In this document: in pieces, positions 29,170 through 38,596 of the stretch | Position numbering within the stretch: position 1 is the first letter of the stretch | How the letters are laid out: each line of letters starts with the position of its first letter | Origin: Candidatus Magnetomicrobium cryptolimnococcus | Lineage (GTDB): Bacteria > Nitrospirota > Thermodesulfovibrionia > Thermodesulfovibrionales > Magnetobacteriaceae | Direction: 5' to 3' | DNA: 64,000 nt | Assembly (NCBI GenBank): GCA_018606805.1 | Contig: JAGYWI010000005.1 | Location: forward strand, 88,888 to 152,887 | Notes under the pieces: generated by a model | Told to the model about the DNA's origin: nothing | Databases searched by the model: none | What the model saw: the letters and a program-made list of their open reading frames with translations, nothing else | Translations under genes and position numbers: made by a program

Positions 29170-32100
29170 GTGAAACTCAAATTCGACAGCAGCCTTGACT
29201 ACCAGCTTGAGGCGATAAAAGGCGTAACTGATCTGTTTGAGGGCTTACCGGAACAGGAAAGCAGTTTTAAAATAGACTTTGGTAAATCTGTCGGAGATGT
29301 TTTTAACGAACTTGGTATCGGTAATAGCCTGATGTTCTCTCAAGAACAGCTTCTTAATAATTTGCATACAGTGCAAACACGTAGCAATATACCTAAATCA
29401 CGACTGTTGATTGATACCCCTGAGGTTAATGGTAATGACAGAGCTGGAATCCGTACCTACGACTTTCCAAATTTTTCAGTAGAAATGGAAACCGGCACAG
29501 GGAAAACCTATGTCTATCTGCGCACAATCTTTGAACTTAACAAGCTTTATGGCTTTAAAAAATTTATTATCGTTGTACCATCAGTGGCAATTCGTGAAGG
29601 AGTAACCAGTTCTATTAAGCTAATGAAAGAGCATTTCAAAGGGCTATATAATAATGTCTCATTTGACTATTTCGTTTATAAATCCAAAGATTTGAGCCGT
29701 GTACGTCAATTTGCATGGAATAATGCAGTACAAATAATGGTAATCAATATTCAAGCGTTCCAAAAAGACGCCGGTGAACATGTGGATTATAGCAGTCTTA
29801 CTGATGAGCAAAAGAAAAAACTCAACGTAATTCATCAGGAACAGGATAAAATGTCTGGTCGTCGTCCCATTGAATATGTGCAGGCAACAAATCCCATATT
29901 GATTATTGACGAACCGCAAAGCGTGGATAATACTGATAAATCACAAAAGGCAATTCGCAGTCTTAATCCGCTTTTTTGCTTACGATATTCTGCTACACAC
30001 ACTAATCCTTATAATCTGCTATATCAACTCAACCCAATCCAAGCCTATGATTTGCGCCTAGTTAAACAGATTGAGGTGGTAGATGCTAGAGGTACACAGG
30101 ATCATAATCAGACGTTAGTGCGCCTTGACGCCGTGGGCTATTGGCCAAAAACCTCAAAAACACCACAGGCAAAAATTACCATTTTTGCGAATACCCCCAA
30201 TGGTTCGGTAGAGAAAAAAATAACAATCAAACATGGCACTAACCTTGCCCAACAGACTAACCGCCCCGACTATGAGGGCTATATGGTTAGTACTATTAAC
30301 GCAGAGCCGGGCAATGAATATGTAGAATTTCAAAACGGAGTAATAGTAATGCTATCACAAGAAAGCGGTGGCATTAATGATGAACGGATGAAAAGCCAGA
30401 TACAGCAAACAATTGAAGCCCACTTTGCCAAAGAAAAGAAACTAAAAAGTAAGGGAATCAAAGTCCTCTCTCTTTTTTTTATAGACCATGTAAAGAGCTA
30501 CCGCAGTTATGATGACAACGGCAATTTACAAAAAGGAAAAATTGCAGAGTGGTTTGAAGCCTTCTATACTGAAACCAGCCAAAAGCCAATGTATAAAGAC
30601 CTCATAACATACCCTGCCCATGCGGTGCATGATGGCTACTTTTCCTCGGATAAAAAGAAAGGGAAAGTTGAACTTTTAGATACAAGTGGAAACACGGCAA
30701 AGGATGATGAAACCTATAAACTAATAATGAAGGACAAAGAACGGCTGCTTTCTGCTGATGAACCATTACGCTTTATTTTCAGCCATTCTGCCTTGCGAGA
30801 AGGCTGGGATAACCCAAATGTATTCCAGATTTGCACATTGCGCGAAATGGGTACCGATGTAGAACGTCGTCAGACTATAGGGCGGGGGCTTCGCCTGCCG
30901 GTAAATCAGGATGGCGAGCGTATCTATGATGACCAAATTAACCGCCTTACAGTAATTGCCAATGAGTCATTTGAAAACTTTGCCAAAGGTTTACAGTCAG
31001 ATATTGAAACATCTATTGATCCAAAAGGTGGTTTCAAGTTTGGCTACATTACACAGATTGCATTTACCAAACTTCTCAATTCATCCGGTACAGATTACCT
31101 TTCCCAAGAAGAGTCAAAAGAACTCTGGACACATATAGAAAAACAAGGCTTTATCAAGAATAACGGCGAATTTACTAAAGACTTTCGTCCCGAAAAAGAG
31201 GGATTTGACCTTAATCTGCCTCAACAGTTTTCTGGCATGGATGAAGCAATTATCAGCCTTATGAATAAATTTATGCCACGAGATTTTGTAAAAGATGCCC
31301 GCAAACGGAAGCAGATAAGTTATAACAAGAAGGTTGAACTCAATCCGGACTTTAAAGCATTATGGGATAAAATCAGTCAAAAGACACGCTATGCGGTAAA
31401 GTTTAAAACAGAAAGGCTTATTGAACTTGCCGCCAATAAAATCAAACTCATGACGGATATTAAAGCAGTTCAAATTGAGATTACTAAGCGCAATATGGAA
31501 ATCAAAGAGTCTGGCATTGAAGGTGGAATCATTACCGGTAACCGTACGTACACTGTCAGCACTGAACAGCCATTACCCGATATATTTGCATTTTTGCAAC
31601 GGGAAACCAATCTTACACGCTGTACTTTGATAAATATTCTAAAACTATCCGGTAGATTAAAAGACTTTGCCATTAATCCTCAATCATTTATGACTGAAAC
31701 AGCAAAACTCATTAACCGCACCTTAAATGAACTGATTATTGATGGCATAAAATATGAACCGATAAAAGGACAGTATTACGAAATGAGGCTTTTTGAAGAT
31801 AAGGAAGTGGAAGAGTATTTGGATAGGTTGTATGAAGTTCAAAGTAAAGACGAGCGCACGCCATATGATTTTATTGCTTACGATTCGGAAATAGAAAAAG
31901 AGGTTGCAGAACGTTTAGACACAGATGACAAGGTGAAATTCTTTTGTAAACTCCCTCGTTGGTTTAAGGTGGCAACACCGCTTGGTGACTATAATCCCGA
32001 TTGGGCAATTGTGGTAGAAGACACACACAAGCTGTATCTGGTGCGTGAGACCAAAAGCACGCTCGATAGGGATAAACGGCGGGAAAGCGAAAACAAAAAG

Positions 32101-32184
32101 GTGGATTGTGGTAAAGCACACTTCCAAGTCTTAGGTGTAAATTTCAAGGATGCAACTACGATTAATGAAGTACTTCAGGCCTAA
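29170..32184 (+). CDS. Type III restriction endonuclease subunit (Res)
   Basis: Res is the ATP-dependent translocase/nuclease that, with Mod, cuts DNA carrying unmethylated head-to-head sites. From a GTG start (GGAGAG upstream) the protein has 1004 residues. It has a superfamily 2 helicase core with Walker A METGTGKT (106-113) and a Walker B-like DEPQ (247-250). The second RecA domain has REGWDNPNVFQICTLREMG and the arginine-rich QTIGRGLRLPV. A C-terminal PD-(D/E)xK nuclease follows, with NPD (Asp944) and RETK (Glu960, Lys962). All key residues look intact, so the system is probably active. Confidence 0.94.
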   Translation: MKLKFDSSLDYQLEAIKGVTDLFEGLPEQESSFKIDFGKSVGDVFNELGIGNSLMFSQEQLLNNLHTVQTRSNIPKSRLLIDTPEVNGNDRAGIRTYDFPNFSVEMETGTGKTYVYLRTIFELNKLYGFKKFIIVVPSVAIREGVTSSIKLMKEHFKGLYNNVSFDYFVYKSKDLSRVRQFAWNNAVQIMVINIQAFQKDAGEHVDYSSLTDEQKKKLNVIHQEQDKMSGRRPIEYVQATNPILIIDEPQSVDNTDKSQKAIRSLNPLFCLRYSATHTNPYNLLYQLNPIQAYDLRLVKQIEVVDARGTQDHNQTLVRLDAVGYWPKTSKTPQAKITIFANTPNGSVEKKITIKHGTNLAQQTNRPDYEGYMVSTINAEPGNEYVEFQNGVIVMLSQESGGINDERMKSQIQQTIEAHFAKEKKLKSKGIKVLSLFFIDHVKSYRSYDDNGNLQKGKIAEWFEAFYTETSQKPMYKDLITYPAHAVHDGYFSSDKKKGKVELLDTSGNTAKDDETYKLIMKDKERLLSADEPLRFIFSHSALREGWDNPNVFQICTLREMGTDVERRQTIGRGLRLPVNQDGERIYDDQINRLTVIANESFENFAKGLQSDIETSIDPKGGFKFGYITQIAFTKLLNSSGTDYLSQEESKELWTHIEKQGFIKNNGEFTKDFRPEKEGFDLNLPQQFSGMDEAIISLMNKFMPRDFVKDARKRKQISYNKKVELNPDFKALWDKISQKTRYAVKFKTERLIELAANKIKLMTDIKAVQIEITKRNMEIKESGIEGGIITGNRTYTVSTEQPLPDIFAFLQRETNLTRCTLINILKLSGRLKDFAINPQSFMTETAKLINRTLNELIIDGIKYEPIKGQYYEMRLFEDKEVEEYLDRLYEVQSKDERTPYDFIAYDSEIEKEVAERLDTDDKVKFFCKLPRWFKVATPLGDYNPDWAIVVEDTHKLYLVRETKSTLDRDKRRESENKKVDCGKAHFQVLGVNFKDATTINEVLQA

Positions 32185-32292
32185 AAGTCTACAAAATATT
32201 ATACTAAACTGACTGGAAATTCTTATACATTAAATGTATTATTATACCAGATAGGTATTAATCCTAATGATAAAAACCAAGGAGTAAGTTAA

Positions 32293-33177
32293 ATGGCTGA
32301 TACAGACAGTGTAAAAGAAGGTAAAAACTATTATCTCGACATACCACAAGAAAGTAAGGCATTTTTCCTGAAAGGTAGTAACTCCCTTGACTGGGGTTTA
32401 AAAAACCGCCTCTCTAAAATTTTTAATCCCCAAAGCGGCAAGACCGTCATGCTTGCTATAGACCACGGATATTTCCAAGGACCAACGACCGGTCTTGAAC
32501 GTGTAGATATAAATATCGTCCCACTTACACCGTACACAGATAGCCTTATGCTAACACGGGGCATACTGCGCTCTACAATTCCACCTGAGTACCAACGTGG
32601 GGTTGTGCTTCGCGCAAGTGGTGGACCAAGCATACTAAAGGAGCTCTCAAATGAAGAAATAGCCCTCGACATAGAAGACGCTATCAGGCTAAATGCCTCA
32701 GCCGTAGCCGTGCAGGTGTTTATCGGTGGTGAATACGAAACCAAATCAATACACAATATGACCCGCCTTGTGGATATGTGCAATCGCTACGGGATAGCCA
32801 CCCTTGCCGTTACTGCTGTTGGCAAAGAACTCACCAGAGATGCCCGTTATTTAAGCCTTGCATGCAGGATATGCGCAGAACTTGGCGCTCACATTGTAAA
32901 GACATACTATGTCCCCGAAGGGTTTGAAACCGTAACGGCATCGTGCCCTGTACCTGTTGTCATGGCAGGCGGTAAAAAACTCCCAGAGTTAGACGCCATT
33001 AAAATGTCTTATAACGCCATCAAAGGTGGCGCTTGTGGCGTTGATATGGGGCGCAATATCTTCCAGTCTGAAAACCCACAGGCTATGATACTAGCAGTTA
33101 GAAGCGTTGTCCATGAAGGCAAGACACCGCAAGAGGCATACGAATTATACCTAACACTTAAAGATAATCACAAATAA
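32293..33177 (+). CDS. LsrF-like class I aldolase/thiolase
   Basis: The 294-residue protein closely resembles enterobacterial LsrF, the enzyme that cleaves the phosphorylated autoinducer-2 product (3-hydroxy-5-phosphonooxypentane-2,4-dione) with coenzyme A. Shared segments are [45 protein letters not shown] and the Schiff-base lysine context HIVKTYYVP. No other lsr genes (kinase, LsrG, transporter) are nearby. The partner 4 bases downstream is a class II aldolase/SDR fusion, so a different sugar-phosphate pathway is more likely than AI-2 processing. An AGGAG site supports the ATG. Confidence 0.85.
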   Translation: MADTDSVKEGKNYYLDIPQESKAFFLKGSNSLDWGLKNRLSKIFNPQSGKTVMLAIDHGYFQGPTTGLERVDINIVPLTPYTDSLMLTRGILRSTIPPEYQRGVVLRASGGPSILKELSNEEIALDIEDAIRLNASAVAVQVFIGGEYETKSIHNMTRLVDMCNRYGIATLAVTAVGKELTRDARYLSLACRICAELGAHIVKTYYVPEGFETVTASCPVPVVMAGGKKLPELDAIKMSYNAIKGGACGVDMGRNIFQSENPQAMILAVRSVVHEGKTPQEAYELYLTLKDNHK

Positions 33178-33181
33178 CGCT

Positions 33182-35266
33182 ATGGAAAACCGTTGGGCTG
33201 ATGATAAGGCATCTGAATATATTAAATTTTATGGCGATAAATATGGCGAAGACTTCGCTCTTCGCCTCTACACTACTAAACTACTTGGATATAATAAAGC
33301 ATTGGTTTTACATGGCGGCGGTAATACTTCATTAAAAGGGTTTTATACAAATGCCTACGGCGAGGAAGAGGCAGCATTATATATAAAGGCATCAGGCACT
33401 AATATGGCTTCTGCTGAGCCAGAAAATTTTAGTGCTATGCGTATTGCAAATCTAAAGAAAATGCGCTCACTGTGCAGCATTACCGACGATGGCATGATTA
33501 ACGAATTTAGAGCTGCCATGTTTAATTACAGATATAAAAACCCCTCACTTGAAACCCTTGTCCATGCCTTTTTGCCTTTTAAGTATATTGATCACACACA
33601 CCCAGATAATATATTAATTCTTACTAATCAAACAAACGCCAAAAATCTTATTAACGAAACCTTTGGCGATAGCTTTATCGTATTAGATTATATAACACCC
33701 GGCTTTAAGCTTGCAAGGGCTGTCATCGAGGCCTTTGATAATAATCAAAATGCCAAAGGCATTATATTAATGAATCATGGCCTTATCACATGGGGACAAA
33801 GCGCTAAACAATCCTACGACATTACAATTGATACCGTCAAAAAAGCCGGTAATATTATCAAAGAAGAAATCTTTCGCCCTTCCATAAATGTTGAACAAAC
33901 ATCACTTGATGAGGCATACACAAAATATATAAAAATAGCACCAATACTAAGAGGACTCCTTACAAAGCCTTTAGAAAACCCAGATAACCCTTATGGACGT
34001 GTCATACTAAAACCCATTATAACAAATGACACTATCTATGTTTCTAAACACATTCTCCTAACAACACCAGTTACTACAGATTATCTTATACGCACAAAGG
34101 CATACCCGCTCTACATAGAAGAACTTGATTTTAATGCTAACTTAAACGACCAACTTAAAAAGGCAATTGACGATTATGCAAACGATTACGAACAATACGT
34201 AAAAAGACACCTTAAAAACCACAATGGCCTTAAAAACATAGACAATAAACCACGCATAGTCTTTGTAAACGGTATAGGAGCAATTTGCGCAGGGGAAGAT
34301 GAGACAAGCGCCCAAATAGCCTGCGACATAACCGCTCAAACTGTAAAAATCAAGTCTACCATTGATACAATTGGTACCTACAAAGGACTTTCAGAAGATG
34401 AAATCTTTGCTATGGAATACAGAAGTTACCAACATCTTAAATTAAACGATTATAGTCAGCAACATTTAGCCGGACGCATTGCATTAATCACAGGAGCAGC
34501 CGGGGCTATTGGCACCGGCATTTGTCGTGAACTTGTAAAAAGCGGCTGCCATGTGGTTATAACTGACCTTGATGTAAACAAGCTCAATGAACTTTATGAT
34601 GAATACAGTGAATACGAAAGGCCATACTTACTGAAAGTACAAATGGACGTAACCGATCCAATATCTATAGCAAATGCCTTTAAAACGGTAATAAAACATT
34701 GGGGAGGTATAGACATAATAGTAGTTAATGCTGGAATTGCAATGGTATCAAAACTTATTGATATGGATATTCAAGGGTTTCAAAGGCTTGAAAAGGTTAA
34801 TGTGGAAGGTACGCTAAATGTGATAAAAGAAGGCGCCGTACTCCTTAAAACGCAAAGTATCGGCGGCGATATAATACTTATATCAACTAAAAACGTATTT
34901 AGTCCAGGTGCTGGTTTTGGCGCATATAGCGCAACTAAAGCAGCCTCACACCAACTGGCACGGATAGCCTCCCTTGAGCTAGCCGCAGACGATATACGTG
35001 TAAATATGGTATCACCTGATGCGGTTTTTTCTGACGGTAAGCGTCGCTCAGGACTCTGGGAAACTGTTGGGCCAGATAGAATGCGTGCAAGAGGACTTGA
35101 CGAAAAGGGTCTTGAACAATACTACCAAAACAGAAATCTACTCAAGGCAAAGGTAACACCAAAACATGTAGCAAATGCCGTTCTTTTCTTTGCAACTAGA
35201 CAAACGCCAACAACTGGCGCCACTATTCCAGTTGACGGTGGTCTACCAGACTCAACACCTCGTTAG
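33182..35266 (+). CDS. Bifunctional class II aldolase / short-chain dehydrogenase
   Basis: The 694-residue protein is a natural fusion. Residues 1 to about 420 are a class II aldolase/adducin domain with zinc-ligand-like histidines in YIDHTHPDNI and ILMNHGLITWG. Residues about 430-694 are a short-chain dehydrogenase with the NAD motif LITGAAGAIGTGI, VVNAGIA, and the catalytic YSATKAA. Such fusions are known as rhamnulose-1-phosphate aldolase/lactaldehyde dehydrogenase-type enzymes: the aldolase half would release an aldehyde that the SDR half oxidises or reduces. With the LsrF-like gene just upstream, the two probably form a short sugar-phosphate catabolic route. The substrate is unknown. Confidence 0.85.
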   Translation: MENRWADDKASEYIKFYGDKYGEDFALRLYTTKLLGYNKALVLHGGGNTSLKGFYTNAYGEEEAALYIKASGTNMASAEPENFSAMRIANLKKMRSLCSITDDGMINEFRAAMFNYRYKNPSLETLVHAFLPFKYIDHTHPDNILILTNQTNAKNLINETFGDSFIVLDYITPGFKLARAVIEAFDNNQNAKGIILMNHGLITWGQSAKQSYDITIDTVKKAGNIIKEEIFRPSINVEQTSLDEAYTKYIKIAPILRGLLTKPLENPDNPYGRVILKPIITNDTIYVSKHILLTTPVTTDYLIRTKAYPLYIEELDFNANLNDQLKKAIDDYANDYEQYVKRHLKNHNGLKNIDNKPRIVFVNGIGAICAGEDETSAQIACDITAQTVKIKSTIDTIGTYKGLSEDEIFAMEYRSYQHLKLNDYSQQHLAGRIALITGAAGAIGTGICRELVKSGCHVVITDLDVNKLNELYDEYSEYERPYLLKVQMDVTDPISIANAFKTVIKHWGGIDIIVVNAGIAMVSKLIDMDIQGFQRLEKVNVEGTLNVIKEGAVLLKTQSIGGDIILISTKNVFSPGAGFGAYSATKAASHQLARIASLELAADDIRVNMVSPDAVFSDGKRRSGLWETVGPDRMRARGLDEKGLEQYYQNRNLLKAKVTPKHVANAVLFFATRQTPTTGATIPVDGGLPDSTPR

Positions 35267-35307
35267 GGAAAGAAAAAAAAGAAAAAAAGAAAGAAAAAAA
35301 AGATAGA

Positions 35308-35471
35308 GGATGCGGGGAAAAACTTTTTAGGCAAAAAGGTGCGTGGATGCGAAGGCGCACCTCCCTGTCGCACCAGCCGTAAAGGTGCGTGGATGCGAAG
35401 GCGCACCTCCCTGTCGCACCAGCCGTAAAGGTGCGTGGGCGCACCCGCCGTAAAGGTTTTTCCCCGCATCC
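35308..35471. repeat. Inverted-repeat-flanked element with internal 46-bp tandem repeats
   Basis: A 20-bp inverted repeat (35308-35327 and 35452-35471, 19 of 20 matching, core GGATGCGGGGAAAAAC) encloses two perfect 46-bp tandem repeats (35335-35380, 35381-35426) and a shortened third copy (35427-35451). Each unit contains its own small palindrome (GGTGCG...CGCACC). It carries no gene and resembles a miniature element or REP cluster. Related but diverged sequence is seen near 36475 and 58532. Confidence 0.75.
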
Positions 35472-35533
35472 CTTTTCAAAAACTTTTGACTTGCAAGCTA
35501 TTCATAGTATTTAATACCATTGGTAATAAAGTA

Positions 35534-35645
35534 TATAGCGCATTTCGACTTGATACGTAATGTATGTGTAGGGGCAGACCTTTCGAGTGTCTGCCCTATC
35601 CTATTATCTACATTTTGTGTTTTTATCAAATCGAAATGAGCTATA
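35534..35645. repeat. 112-bp MITE-like element with 22-bp terminal inverted repeats and central REP
   Basis: The ends 35534-35555 and 35624-35645 are inverted repeats matching at 20 of 22 positions (TATAGC.CATTTCGA.TTGATA, dots mark mismatches). In the middle is a REP-type hairpin (GGGGCAGAC...GTCTGCCC at 35570-35597). It encodes nothing. Copies of its left end also lie at 42090 and 49709, on both sides of the type I restriction locus. Confidence 0.7.
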
Positions 35646-35690
35646 ATACAACTAACAAAACAGTAAACAATATAATTGGAGGTATAATTA

Positions 35691-36062
35691 ATGAAATTGT
35701 GTTTTCCAACAACAGAAAACAAAGAACTTAAAAGCCATATCTACGATCACTTTGGTTCGGCTCCTATTTTTCTGATATTTGACACAGAAACAGAACAAAG
35801 TTATATCATAGACAACAGAGATTTAAGTCATAATCATGGTGCATGTGATCCTATTAAGGCTTTGAATAACCAAAAGGTAGACGCCGTTATTGTAAAAGGC
35901 ATAGGAGGAGGTGCATTACAAGGCTTACTTACGGCTGGTATCAAGGTTTATCAGGCAAATAACACAACAGTAGAAAATCACATAAAGAAGTTTAAAGAAA
36001 ATAGTCTAAATATATTTAGCACTGCACATGTGTGCGGTGGTCATCACGCATGTCATCATTAA
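35691..36062 (+). CDS. NifX/NifB C-terminal-like FeMo-cofactor biosynthesis family protein
   Basis: The 123-residue protein belongs to the small single-domain dinitrogenase iron-molybdenum cofactor biosynthesis family (NifX, NafY, VnfX and MTH1175-like proteins). It shows the conserved MKLCFPTTENKELKSHI start, HFGSAPIFLIFD, and the ribonuclease H-like core VDAVIVKGIGGGALQGLLTAGI. The C-terminus CGGHHACHH is rich in Cys and His and probably binds metal. Free-standing members also occur outside nitrogen fixation, so the exact role is open. A GGAGG site precedes the ATG; an FmdB-type gene follows 34 bases later. Confidence 0.85.
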   Translation: MKLCFPTTENKELKSHIYDHFGSAPIFLIFDTETEQSYIIDNRDLSHNHGACDPIKALNNQKVDAVIVKGIGGGALQGLLTAGIKVYQANNTTVENHIKKFKENSLNIFSTAHVCGGHHACHH

Positions 36063-36096
36063 GAGGACATAACAACTTTTTTAGGAGAATATATAA

Positions 36097-36339
36097 ATGC
36101 CAATATATGAATATAAATGTAAAGATTGTGGAGAGCACTTTGAACTTATAACGTTTGTTGTTAAGGCTCAGGACGATTTGGAGTGTAGTAAATGTAAAGG
36201 GAAAAACGTAGAAAAACTCATATCTGCTCCAAATGTATCAGTATCAAGTGCAGCCCCTGATCATAAAGGCTCATGCTGTGGCTCAACACAAAGACCTGCC
36301 CCTTCATGTAGTGGGTTTGGCAGCTGTTGTGGTCATTAG
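36097..36339 (+). CDS. FmdB-family zinc-ribbon protein
   Basis: The 80-residue protein starts MPIYEYKCKDCGEHFE and has a second pair in ECSKCKGKNVEKLIS, forming the CxxC...CxxC zinc ribbon of the FmdB/CxxC regulatory family. The C-terminal tail is rich in Cys (GSCCGS, SCSGFGSCCGH), which may bind additional metal. The function of the family is not established. An AGGAG ribosome-binding site is present and the gene probably shares a transcript with the NifX-like gene. Confidence 0.85.
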   Translation: MPIYEYKCKDCGEHFELITFVVKAQDDLECSKCKGKNVEKLISAPNVSVSSAAPDHKGSCCGSTQRPAPSCSGFGSCCGH

Positions 36340-36474
36340 ATGACAATACTTTTTACAGAAAATAGTACAGAAACAAACACACAGGAAAGATGCAGTAAAA
36401 GATTAAGATGTGGTAGTCCTGAATAGATAGTGTTAGATAACAAATTTGTCATTGCGAGGAGCGTAAGCGACGAA

Positions 36475-36513
36475 GGGTGCGGGGTTTGGGAGTGCGCCTC
36501 CGCACCCCTTTTT
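36475..36513 (+). terminator. Probable intrinsic terminator after FmdB-type gene
   Basis: An 8-bp perfect stem GGGTGCGG/CCGCACCC (36475-36482, 36500-36507) with a 17-base loop is followed by C and five T. It lies about 135 bases after the FmdB-type stop codon and just before the CapD-like promoter. The stem is part of a REP-like family, so it may serve both roles. Confidence 0.5.
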
Positions 36514-36565
36514 CTCTAACAGGGTTTTCCCACGCTCTTTTATTTCCTTCATAATTTTTTCAAAT

Positions 36566-36594
36566 TTGACAGTTACACAATATCTATGTAAAAT
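36566..36594 (+). promoter_or_regulatory. Consensus promoter for a leaderless CapD-like mRNA
   Basis: TTGACA (36566-36571), a 17-base spacer and TAAAAT (36589-36594) form a near-perfect sigma-70 promoter. The -10 box ends 6 bases before the ATG at 36601, so the expected transcription start is the A of the start codon. No Shine-Dalgarno is present between them. Confidence 0.75.
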
Positions 36595-36600
36595 ACATTG

Positions 36601-38493
36601 ATGAAGAGGCTATTGTTTTTTTTGATTACAGACATCGTAATCATCATTGTTTCTTTGTATTTTTCGTTTTATGTGCGTTTTGACTTTAATTTATCGTTCT
36701 ATACGTATTATAAGAATATTATATATACTGCTTTGCCTTTTTTTTTATTTATAAAACTTAGTGTTTTTTCTATTTTTAGAATATATAACTTTACTTGGAG
36801 ATATGTCAGTATTTATGATTTTTTTAAGCTGTTTAACGCCATAGTTTTAGCCGAATTATTTTTAATAGTGATTATCTATTTTACAATAATACCATCGCAG
36901 CATATTCCACTTATAAAAATGTCTTCTTTTACTGGTTTTCCAAGAAGTATAATCATTATTGATGGTATAATAACTTTATTATTAATGTCAAATGTGCGAA
37001 TTTTAAAAAGATTATATATTGAGATTATAAAAAATAAAAAGTTTGGTAAAGGAAAAAGGACTTTGATAGTTGGTGCTGGTAACACAGGGGAAATGATCTT
37101 AAGAGACATATTGCGCCAACCTTTGTTAGCTTTTAATGTTGTAGGATTTGTTGATGATGATAAAAATAAAAATGGTGCTTGTTTGCATGGTATAAAGGTA
37201 CTAGGTAACACAAGCAGTATAAAGAAAATTATCTATAAAAAAAACGTTGAACACGTAATCATAGCAATACCTTCTCTAAGTCATAAGGAATTAAAGACAC
37301 TTTATGATGCGATTAAAAACTCTGGTGTAAAAAATATAAAAATAGTACCTCGTATATATGATCTTAGTAATACTAAGATAGATATTAAATCGCTTGAGAG
37401 TATAAAAATAGAAGACCTTATTGGTAGACAGGTTGTTAAATTAGACTATAAGGGGATAGAAAATTTTTTAATTTCAAGTTCTGTTTTAATAACAGGGGCT
37501 TGTGGCTCTATTGGCTCTGAGATAGTGGTGCAGGTGTGCGCTTATAATCCAACCAAAGTTATTTTATTTGATATTGATGAAACAGCTATGCATAACATAG
37601 AACTACGCATAAAGAAGAAATTTCCTAATATCGAGGGAAAGATACATTTTATAATAGGTGATGTAAAAGATATACGGAGACTTGATGATGTCTTTATGCA
37701 ACATACACCAGACAGGGTGTTTCACGCCTCTGCTTATAAACATGTGCCAATGATGGAATATAATCCAACGGAGGCAATAAAGGTTAACCTATTTGGTACA
37801 TACAATGTTGCTCAAATTGCAATAAAATATGGGGTTAAAACATTTATAATGATTTCAACGGATAAAGCTGTAGAGCCTACAAGTGTTATGGGAGCATCTA
37901 AGAGATTAGCAGAGGAAACGTGTAGAGCGCTTAATGGAAGTACAGAGTTTATTTCAGTGCGTTTTGGAAACGTGCTTGGCAGCAGGGGAAGTGTTTTACC
38001 ACTTTTTATGGAGCAGTTAAAAGAAGGCGGCCCACTTACTGTTACACATAAGGAGATGAAGAGATACTTTATGACCATTCCAGAAGCTGTATCACTAGTA
38101 TTGCAGGCAAGTGTTATAGGCAACGGAGGAGAGGTCATGGTGCTTGATATGGGAAAACCTATTAAGATAGTTAACCTTGCAGAGGAGCTAATAAAGTTTC
38201 ATGGGTTTGAACCATACGAGGATATTGATATTAAATTTGTGGGTTTACGACCTGGTGAAAAATTATTTGAAGAACTGTTAACTGCCGAAGAGGGTACGGT
38301 AGCTACAAAACATGAAAAACTATTTATTGCAAAAAATAATGAACACCTTTCTATTGAGCAGTTAAATGTTTTATTAGATGACTTTAAGGTAGCACTAGGC
38401 GAAAACTCTATAGTAGCTAACAAAAAAATAAGAGAACTTTTAAGAAAATATGTGAGGCATTTTGACAAAGGAGAAAAACCTCCCCTCACGTAG
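36601..38493 (+). CDS. CapD/PglF-like nucleotide-sugar 4,6-dehydratase (membrane-anchored)
   Basis: The 630-residue protein is a long-type polysaccharide-synthesis dehydratase. Four membrane helices (about residues 1-130) are followed by a CoA-binding-like Rossmann domain (LIVGAGNTGEMILRDIL) and then the extended SDR domain. The latter has TGACGSIGSEIV, FHASAYKHVPMMEYNP, and STDKAVEPTSVMGASKRLAEE. Relatives such as PglF and WbpM convert UDP-GlcNAc to the 4-keto-6-deoxy sugar at the cytoplasmic face for glycan synthesis. The usual active-site YxxxK is replaced by the MGASK form common in this subfamily. The start is the ATG placed at the predicted transcription start; a TTG sits one codon upstream. 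Confidence 0.9.
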   Translation: MKRLLFFLITDIVIIIVSLYFSFYVRFDFNLSFYTYYKNIIYTALPFFLFIKLSVFSIFRIYNFTWRYVSIYDFFKLFNAIVLAELFLIVIIYFTIIPSQHIPLIKMSSFTGFPRSIIIIDGIITLLLMSNVRILKRLYIEIIKNKKFGKGKRTLIVGAGNTGEMILRDILRQPLLAFNVVGFVDDDKNKNGACLHGIKVLGNTSSIKKIIYKKNVEHVIIAIPSLSHKELKTLYDAIKNSGVKNIKIVPRIYDLSNTKIDIKSLESIKIEDLIGRQVVKLDYKGIENFLISSSVLITGACGSIGSEIVVQVCAYNPTKVILFDIDETAMHNIELRIKKKFPNIEGKIHFIIGDVKDIRRLDDVFMQHTPDRVFHASAYKHVPMMEYNPTEAIKVNLFGTYNVAQIAIKYGVKTFIMISTDKAVEPTSVMGASKRLAEETCRALNGSTEFISVRFGNVLGSRGSVLPLFMEQLKEGGPLTVTHKEMKRYFMTIPEAVSLVLQASVIGNGGEVMVLDMGKPIKIVNLAEELIKFHGFEPYEDIDIKFVGLRPGEKLFEELLTAEEGTVATKHEKLFIAKNNEHLSIEQLNVLLDDFKVALGENSIVANKKIRELLRKYVRHFDKGEKPPLT

Positions 38494-38596
38494 CAATTAT
38501 TGGGGAAAGGCGCATTGGGATAACGCAATCAAAACCGCTACAGGTACTTATTTCATATTGAAAAACGTTACCCACATCGTCATATATTTCAAAGCA

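Noticed and set aside
35335..35451. CRISPR-like array
   Set aside because: The 46-bp units are directly adjacent with no unique spacers, and no cas genes are present.
35223..35469. Minus-strand frames over the tandem repeats
   Set aside because: Their repetitive translations come from the 46-bp tandem repeats and there is no ribosome-binding site or conserved domain.
36412..36430. GGTAGTCCT..AGATAG repeated at 39856
   Set aside because: Only about 19 bases with two mismatches shared between two gene ends; too little to call an element on its own.
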